Source: Orientallactaga sibirica (taxonomy: Eukaryota > Chordata > Mammalia > Rodentia > Dipodidae). Taken from it: a DNA stretch of 64,000 nucleotides. Below, piece by piece: positions 59,406-64,000 of this stretch; the stretch's first letter is position 1; each line of letters starts with the position of its first letter. The stretch spans positions 1,982,001 to 2,046,000 of the forward strand of contig JAEOAD010000035.1 in NCBI GenBank assembly GCA_036365145.1, read 5' to 3'. The notes beneath the pieces are model-generated. The model saw only the letters and a list, made by a program, of their open reading frames with translations. It had not been told where the DNA came from and ran no database searches. The position numbers were made by a program, and so were the translations under genes.

Positions 59406-61060
59406 GACTGCAGAGCATGTGATTGTAGATGGCTGACGAGGCACTTTGCAGAGACTGAAGTAGACACACCAGGAAATCGAACTCTAATTGATGTATTTGC
59501 CCATGGCTACATCTGTAAGCAAGAATGTAAACAGCTTAAACACAAAGGTGACATTCTTGAAAAGGTAAGCATCTCTCACTTAGAACATAAACTTTTCAAA
59601 GTGAAAGCTGAGGCGTCTTTGATTGCTACCAGATACACTGAACGTGTATATGAGGTTGTCAAGCCAACCCTTTGTTTATAGAGCATAATCTAATTACCAA
59701 TGGATCCATGTGGAAAAATAGTCCAGGGTCTAACTCAACATCAATGATCTTTTACTATTCCAGAGGATCTACTTTACTTACTGTATGCCATAATCAAAAC
59801 TGGTTTTGCAGAATTGGAGAGAAATAGACAACCATTCCCATGTACATAGAATACATAGAGAGTTGTGTTCAAAAAGAAAATTGCTTGCTTCCTACATGGT
59901 TTTCTAAGATGCATTTATTATGTATGTGAGTCCCTGAATGCACATATAGTCTTGGCTTCAGGAAGGCTTCTCAACGCCAGTATGGAGATTGAGTACTTGT
60001 GCTTGCTTTACGAATGAATCTCCAGCATTTCATAAAGTTCCTGTGTCCCTTCAACACATTCCTGTAAGGAGCCAAGAGAATAGGCTGATACTGTGTAGTT
60101 CTGCCATTGAGGAAAGCTCCGACGCCATGGCTGCAAGATGCAGCATTTGTTTGAAGCTCCGAGAAGACTACCTTCATTATTGTGGGCTTAAATACCCATT
60201 AGTAGCCTTTCTGTCAAAGAAATTAGTCCTTATGTAAATGGCCTATAAAGAAAACTGTTATATAATAGAATAATGGGAGCATGTAATAAAACTTGATTTC
60301 CTGCCAAACAACATATGGATGTTAAATGCAAAAAAAAAAAAAAAGGAAAGAAAGAAAGAAAAGAAAATGTGCACTCTGTGGGTCCCGTGTGGAATGATTG
60401 AAGTCATCCACATATGTCTGGATCCTATCTATTTAGGAGCCCACAATTCCTTCAGGCAGGGGACTGCTCTTACTGTCTAGGGATGCGGATATGAGAAAAT
60501 GTGGTTTCCTGTAGGGTAGAGAGAAAGGTGAGGTTTCCACCATTAACATGTTTTGTTCAGCACATTCCACTGAATTGTGTGATTCTAAGTTTCATGACAT
60601 GGTACTGCTAATTAGAGCATGTGTCATTATCTCAGGACAAGTGAGGAAACCTCCAATCTGTACATAGCAGCCTTACAGTGTCTGTGTGGCTTGCATGTCT
60701 AAATCAGATTTCATGTTACTTTCAGATATTCATTTCTCTGAAACATTTATTAAACAACTATTAGTAAGACAGTTATCAATAACCAAAAAGGTATCAGCCT
60801 GGCCCATCGACCATGACCAAAACAGCCTATTCATGCATGTAGTCTAGACCTTCACTGTGACTTAAGACAACCTAGTCTTTTGTACTAGTGTGAAATACCA
60901 AAAGAACACTCAGTGTTATGCTTGAATAATTCACTGGGACTTTTATATAAATTGAAAAACCATTGAAAAGCCAAGTGAATATAAGAGAATGTACTAATAA
61001 GGGCACTTTTTCTCTTTTTGGGGTTATAAGACCTAAAACTGTATGTTTGGATTCTTAGAA
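59406..61060. other. Downstream intergenic, unassigned, with an open frame and a possible retrocopy tail
   Basis: 59370-59682 is open in one + frame for about 104 codons with no ATG-initiated gene structure. 60285-60290 is AATAAA, followed 40 bp later by an A run (60330 onward) that could mark an old processed retrocopy. Neither part resembles a protein I know. Confidence 0.35.
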
Positions 61061-61073
61061 AATGCTAAACAGA

Positions 61074-61270
61074 GGGGCTGGAAAGATGCCTTAGCAGTTA
61101 AGGCATTTGCCTGCAAAGCCAAAGGACCCTGGTTCGATTCCCAGGCCCCAAGTAAGCCAGAGCCAGATGTACAAGGGGGCATGTTTGGAGTTCATTTGCA
61201 GTGGCTAGAGGCTCTGGCATACCCATTCTCTCTCTCCCCCTTACTCTCTCCCTCTCTCTCTCTCTATCTA

Positions 61271-61323
<53 letters not shown>

Positions 61324-61360
61324 AATAAATAAATGAAAATAAATAATTTTTTTGAAAAGA
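61074..61360 (+). mobile_element. DIP-type SINE with (CA)n in the tail
   Basis: ggggctggaaagatgcctta head, CT tract, (CA)n at 61279-61320. TSD aa(a/g)tgctaaacaga before and after (copy at 61361-61374). Confidence 0.93.
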
Positions 61361-61374
61361 AAGTGCTAAACAGA

Positions 61375-63409
61375 AAGTAAGACTGTTAACTTGAAATTTC
61401 CAGCTAGGTATTTTGGTCATAGGAAATCATTTGTTAAAACAACATATAGAGTCAGGTCAGCACATGTAAATATTCACACTCAGTGCGAGTTCACTGGGAA
61501 CACATTTGAGGTAACTCAGAAAATTTTGACTGAGTTATTTTGCTAAGCATATCACCAGCCAAATAAAATAGCAATTACTCTAGTGGTCAGATATCATTGT
61601 TTAAATATTCTGTGTTTTACAGTATGAGAGAAAGTTATCTTTTCCTCCTCAAATAACATTATCCTATTGACCAAGCTATAGCTCTTCCCAACCATTCTGA
61701 CTGTGTGTGGGAGGAATAAATGACACAGAGAAGTTTGCAACAGTTACCAACAATTTTGTCAGCACATTTTATTGGATAAAGTGCTACTAAGACTCATGAC
61801 ACACACAGAGTTGGTAATTACACCACATGGCATGATCTCAGAGCAGTAACAATGACTTGGATCTTGGTAAAGACTTATGTCAGCATCACGCTGCTGGATG
61901 AAGTATGACCATGAGCTAGCTCTCCACTCTTGCTACCTTTTGTTTGTTTGTTCATTTGTTTGTTCTTGTTCCTTCATTTATCTCGTTTTCATCTAGTAGT
62001 TTTAAACATTTCATCTTGCATTTCTCATCCTCCCAGAAGGTTTTCTGGGAGCACGCAAACTGAAGTGGGCACCCAGGTATTCTCAGCAATCCCAAGGCCC
62101 GCATTCACAAATGTACTTTGTAATTCCCTATTTATTATTCTTGTCTCTCCCAAGGTCAGCTCCATTAGGGCAAAACTGTATCCTTTGCCATGTCATTTCC
62201 AGCCTATATCACAGTCCATAGCTGAAAATAATTATTCATCACATTTACATAGATATACAATAAATTATCCATTTAATATGATTTAAGAGAGGATTGTGAC
62301 AGATGCTATCTTGAATATGCAACTTATGACCTTAAAAGCAGGTATGAATTATGTGCAAATCAGGGTCTGCCTAAAGAAATTTGTGATTCAAGGTGAACTA
62401 TTTTAGTTACCGTATAATCTGTCTGGCTAAGCTCTCTCCTATCCGTCATGTTCAGGGAGACTATCAGATATTAGTAGCTGACATGGACTCATAGTTGACT
62501 ACTTTTCAATCACCATGCCAGGAAGTAGATTGCTCTTTCCGGTGTAGAGATTAGAGAACTGTCAGATACATGAGAGGGCTGGGGTTTGAATCCAGGCTAT
62601 TCAGCAAAGCTCAAGCATGAAGTTACGCAAATCAGTCCTGGTGTGCAGGTAGATGTCAGTATTGATCTATTTATTGATTGATTCTTTGACTCATTGATTA
62701 GATAGAACACAGGACCTTGTACTGTGAAGCCAGTACTCTTCCCACTGATCTGTGTTCTCAGCTCCCTGAGACAATGTTTACTGGATTGATTAATAAGCAA
62801 ATGGATTGACACGTAGTATTTCATAAGGAGAGGAGCAAAAAAAAAAAAAATGTGAAGATACTTACAGGAGCTGTTCAACATGGAAACGAAATTCATTTTT
62901 ATGAAAATAACATTACCCTGCAGTATAAAGATACGGTTTTACCAGAGAAGCATGTTTGATTAAAACTCTGTGTCTTTTCTTCTGCTGGTATATATAATTG
63001 TTTAAATTTAATAAATTCTAATCCTCAAGTCAGACTTTCATATTATATTCCAACATATAGTTAAAATAAGTATCACAGAATTATATATTTCTATAAATTC
63101 CTCCTGATGAGGAAGGATTAAAAGGAAATCTTGGTGGATACTAAGGTATGCTACTAGTATACATCACAGCATTATAATTCTCCATGTTTGGGTCTGGAAC
63201 AAAGTTAAATTTGAATGTCGTCCCTATAGGCATTTACTCCAATAATTATAATGGCATATATTCAGTTGCTTAGATTGATGTGATCAGTAGAATTTTCCCT
63301 ACTTGTTAGAAAACAACCAATGGATTTGTAAAGAGCTCTTAAGATCAAGTACTTTTAACTAGCACAAAGAAATGGCCACACAAACTACATCATTATTTTT
63401 TCTTTTTTT
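61375..63409. other. Downstream intergenic, mostly unassigned
   Basis: Only a possible old ID/B4-type SINE remnant (62690-62765) and a short A run are visible. Confidence 0.5.
62690..62765 (-). mobile_element. Possible old ID/B4-type SINE remnant, antisense
   Basis: acacaggaccttgtactgtg then cttcccactgatctgtgttc resembles the complement of an ID-like head. Confidence 0.4.
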
Positions 63410-64000
63410 AATTTAATTTAATTTAATGTATTTTTATTGACAACTTCTTTAATTGTAGACAATATCCCATGGTACTTCCCTCCCTTCCCCCACTTTCCCC
63501 TTTGAAACTTCACTCTCCATCATATCCCCTCCCCCTCTCAATCAGTCTCTTTTCAGTTTGATGTCATGATCTTTTCCTCCTATTATGATGGTCTTATGTA
63601 GGTAGTGTCAGGCACTGTGAGGTCATGGATATCCAGGCCATTTTGTGTCTGGAGGAGCACATTGTAAGGAGTCCTACTCTTCCTTTGGCTCTTACATTCT
63701 TTCCACCCCCTCTCTGCAATGGACCCTGAGCCTTGGAAGGTGCATTTGAGATGTTTCAGTGCTGAGCACTCCTCTGTCCCTTCTTCTCAGCACCATGGGG
63801 CCTTCTGAGTCATCCCAAGATTGCCACCATCTGAAAAGAGAAGCTTCTCTAACCAAAAGTGAGAGTAGCATTAATATATGGGTGTGGACATTAAGAGAAG
63901 TGCTTACTGGGCAGTTTGGTGAGCATAGTATATACATTTAGTGAGACACCAGCAGACATTACACCCTTAAGGCTCATGACTACCCCTGCTGTAGGTTTTC
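63410..64000 (-). mobile_element. Young L1 3' UTR, antisense, continues past the window
   Basis: Poly-T/AATTT boundary at left, then an L1 3' UTR nearly matching 22065-22655. The element runs off the right edge, so its length and coding content are unknown. Confidence 0.8.

Noticed and set aside
62597..62896. 99-codon minus-strand open frame
   Set aside because: No recognisable motif; AT-rich sequence with an old SINE remnant inside.
1..64000. A previously undescribed multi-gene system
   Set aside because: Only one protein-coding gene is supported; everything else is explained by transposons, simple repeats or unassigned non-coding DNA.

Overview
This is a 64 kb piece of a mammalian nuclear genome, almost certainly from a rodent. 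It contains B1 SINEs, B4-type composite SINEs, rodent-style L1 3' ends and ERVL-MaLR LTRs. It is also rich in a tRNA-derived SINE (about 30 copies) of the B2-superfamily kind described from jerboas (DIP). Together with the B1 sequence this suggests a jerboa-like rodent (Dipodoidea); the species call is an inference from repeats only.

There is one protein-coding gene, LYPLAL1 (lysophospholipase-like 1, an acyl-protein-thioesterase-type serine hydrolase), on the + strand. All five coding exons are present and intact: 14592-14685, 18085-18184, 30440-30609, 44114-44229 and 44945-45190. All introns are GT-AG, the joined frame has no stop, and the 241-residue product keeps the catalytic triad (Ser125, Asp180, His212). 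The start lies in a small TATA-less CpG island with a perfect NRF1 palindrome and a GC box.

Layout: 1-14480 is upstream intergenic DNA with SINEs and three antisense L1 fragments. 14480-14780 is the promoter and exon 1. 14686-44944 is intronic. It includes a minisatellite built from 32-bp and 20-bp units in intron 2, a tail-to-tail SINE pair in intron 2, and a 74-bp-period duplication just after exon 3. 45191-46534 is probable 3' UTR, built largely of old L1 and LTR sequence. 46535-64000 is gene-free downstream DNA with nested transposons, a roughly 200-nt purine tract, and a young L1 3' end running off the right edge.

No operon, CRISPR array, phage, RNA gene or novel multi-gene system is visible. 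The observations most worth checking are: a long SINE subfamily carrying a CTCF-core-like motif; the uniform antisense orientation of every L1 I could recognise; the composite minisatellite; and several nested insertions that give relative ages. Repeat boundaries not anchored by target-site duplications (TSDs) are approximate, typically within 10-30 bases.
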